NCBI GenBank assembly: GCA_003645745.1
Contig: QNCH01000058.1
Location: 1 to 8,385, forward strand
Reading direction: 5' to 3'
Source of the DNA: Candidatus Omnitrophota bacterium
GTDB lineage: Bacteria > Omnitrophota > Gorgyraeia > B26-G9
DNA: 8,385 nucleotides
The position numbers and the translations under genes are program-made. Positions 7,413-8,385 of the stretch are shown here, in pieces (position 1 is the first letter of the stretch; each line of letters starts with the position of its first letter). Under the pieces are notes generated by a model. That model made no database searches. It saw only the letters and a list, made by a program, of their open reading frames with translations, and had not been told where the DNA came from.

Positions 7413-7840
7413 TTAATGATAAAATTCTTTCCTGTATTTCACTCATTTCAGCCGCGCCTACAGCGCTCTGGTCACAATAACCAAGCAAATGCAAAATTCC
7501 ATGAACAAGATAAAGAGACATTTCCTTTTCAAAAGATTCGTTTAATTTAAAAGCACATTCTAAAGCAGTATCTGGACACACGACTACATCTCCTAAAATT
7601 TCAGGATTAAAACCAGTAAACTCGCCGTCATTCATTCTAAAGGCAAGTACATCTGTTACATAGTTATGATTTAAATATTTCTTATTTAAATCACGCATAG
7701 TTTCAGAATCAACTAAAACAACACTTAATTCAACCATGTCAATTCTCTGGTCACGCAAGGTTATTTCCGCGATTTTTCTAAGTTTTTCTATACTAATTTT
7801 TACTTTTTTCTGTAGATTTCTTTATTTTTATTTTGTTCAT
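7405..7840 (-). CDS. ybeY: YbeY endoribonuclease / rRNA maturation factor, apparent +1 frameshift near codon 7
   Basis: YbeY is a zinc-dependent endoribonuclease-like protein needed for 16S rRNA 3'-end maturation and 70S ribosome quality control. The downstream frame shows the family core: ELSVVLVDSE, LNKKYLNHNYVTDVLAF (the TDVLSF motif), EILGDVVVCPDTA and the metal motif HGILHLLGYCD, then an EM..IQERIL tail. An annotation starting at TTG 7758 would give only 117 residues and lose the first part of the fold. The frame continues upstream without a stop to 7821 and reads NLQKKVKISIEKLRKIAE, which resembles a normal YbeY N-terminus but has no ATG, GTG or TTG. An ATG at 7840 begins MNKIKI one frame away; removing one A from the A-rich run at about 7819-7830 joins the two into a 144-residue protein of ordinary length. 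The third zinc ligand, usually His, is Asp here. The stop overlaps the next gene's ATG by 8 bases. Confidence 0.88.
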
Positions 7841-8385
7841 TCTTACCAATTAATATTGGATCAGGATACTTAACACGACTATGAAAAATACCATTCAAAA
7901 TATGGATAAAAACTTCAGAAATGATATGTATGTCTTTTAGTGTCAAACTACATTCGTTAAGTTGGCCGTCAATAAACTTATTATTGATTATTCTGTTAAC
8001 AATATCCTGAATCTTGGCTGCTCCTGGCTGAATAACTGACCTGGAAGCTGCTTCCACAGAATCTGCCAACATTACAATCGCCGCTTCTTTAGACTGCGGC
8101 TTTGGGCCAGAATAGCGAAAATTATCTGCTTGAATTTTATCTTTTTTCCCATCATGCTGTTCAATCGCGCGATGATAAAAATAATAAACTAAATCATTGC
8201 CATGGTGCTGAGTAATAATATCTATAATACTTGTTCCAAGCTTATGCTTCTTTGCTAAATCAATACCTTCTTTTATATGATTGATAATCAGTAAACTGCT
8301 TATTGTGGGACTTAAATTTTCATGCATATCCTGAGCAACTGACTGATTTTCACTAAAATAACCGGCCATACGCAATTTTCCAATG
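7800..8385 (-). CDS. pgpH: PgpH/YqfF-type 7TM-HD cyclic-di-AMP phosphodiesterase, C-terminal part (5' end outside window)
   Basis: This is the C-terminal part of an HD-superfamily phosphohydrolase of the 7TM-HD (PgpH) family. These membrane proteins hydrolyse cyclic di-AMP to pApA with a cytoplasmic HD domain. The frame stays open to the window edge, where it reads IGKLRMAGYF, the tail of an HDIGK metal motif, so the HD pair itself and the transmembrane half lie beyond 8385. Further family marks follow in order: ENLSPT (HDKLSPS-like), IITQHHGND, a FRYSGPKPQSKEAAIVMLADSVEAA stretch split around GPKP and ADSVEA, DGQLNECSLTLKD, and the end motif LNGIFHSRVKYPDP. These are the usual final HD elements of PgpH. 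The first available start, TTG at 8375, is not a real start because the motif runs through it. The lysine-rich tail overlaps the 5' end of ybeY, and its last residues depend on the possible indel there. The family call is secure; the substrate is inferred from characterised PgpH proteins. Confidence 0.9.
   Translation of the reverse strand, partial: IGKLRMAGYFSENQSVAQDMHENLSPTISSLLIINHIKEGIDLAKKHKLGTSIIDIITQHHGNDLVYYFYHRAIEQHDGKKDKIQADNFRYSGPKPQSKEAAIVMLADSVEAASRSVIQPGAAKIQDIVNRIINNKFIDGQLNECSLTLKDIHIISEVFIHILNGIFHSRVKYPDPILIGKNEQNKNKEIYRKK

Noticed and set aside
7756..7758. TTG start for ybeY
   Set aside because: It would discard an upstream in-frame segment that matches a YbeY N-terminus and leave the protein about 30 residues short.
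1..8385. CRISPR array, tRNA or rRNA gene, toxin-antitoxin or defence module
   Set aside because: I found no regularly spaced repeats, tRNA-like TψC (GGTTCRA) arm or rRNA signature, and no gene resembling those systems.

Overview
The window is a compact, low-G+C bacterial segment (about one third G+C by eye). All well-supported genes lie on the minus strand, so transcription runs from position 8385 towards position 1. The gene set, the short intergenic spacers and the ancestral-looking gene order fit a free-living-type bacterium. An uncultivated lineage such as Omnitrophota, or a related candidate phylum, is my best guess from the feel of the GlyRS, YbeY and sigma sequences. A Firmicutes-like lineage cannot be excluded. 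This taxonomic call is inference, not proof.

In transcription order the main block is: the 3' end of a PgpH-type (7TM-HD) c-di-AMP phosphodiesterase gene (8385-7800); ybeY endoribonuclease with an apparent one-base frameshift in its first codons (7840-7405); a fused undecaprenol/diacylglycerol kinase and PAP2 phosphatase (7412-6705); recO (6703-5945); a single-chain glycyl-tRNA synthetase (5952-4627); pyruvate phosphate dikinase (4592-1902); a short RpoD-type sigma factor (1898-1083); and apt (1081-557). Neighbours overlap by 8 bases or are separated by at most 34, so this is very probably one polycistron with translational coupling. Its promoter lies outside the window.

After apt comes a 154-base spacer with a G+C-richer patch of small hairpins and short direct repeats. 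It is followed by a small two-helix membrane protein of unknown function (396-94), then about 90 bases of AT-rich spacer. The first 39 bases are richer in G+C and may be the edge of another gene or element.

The set covers cell-envelope lipid carrier recycling (DagK-PAP2), second-messenger turnover (PgpH), ribosome and rRNA maturation (YbeY), translation (GlyRS), recombination (RecO), central carbon and energy metabolism (PpdK), transcription initiation (sigma) and purine salvage (Apt). The order closely parallels the Firmicutes pgpH-ybeY-dgkA-cdd-era-recO-glyS-...-sigA neighbourhood, with cdd, era and dnaG absent here. I see no new defence system, CRISPR array or complete mobile element. The most unusual points are the kinase-phosphatase fusion with a glutamine in place of a metal-binding glutamate, and the ybeY frameshift.
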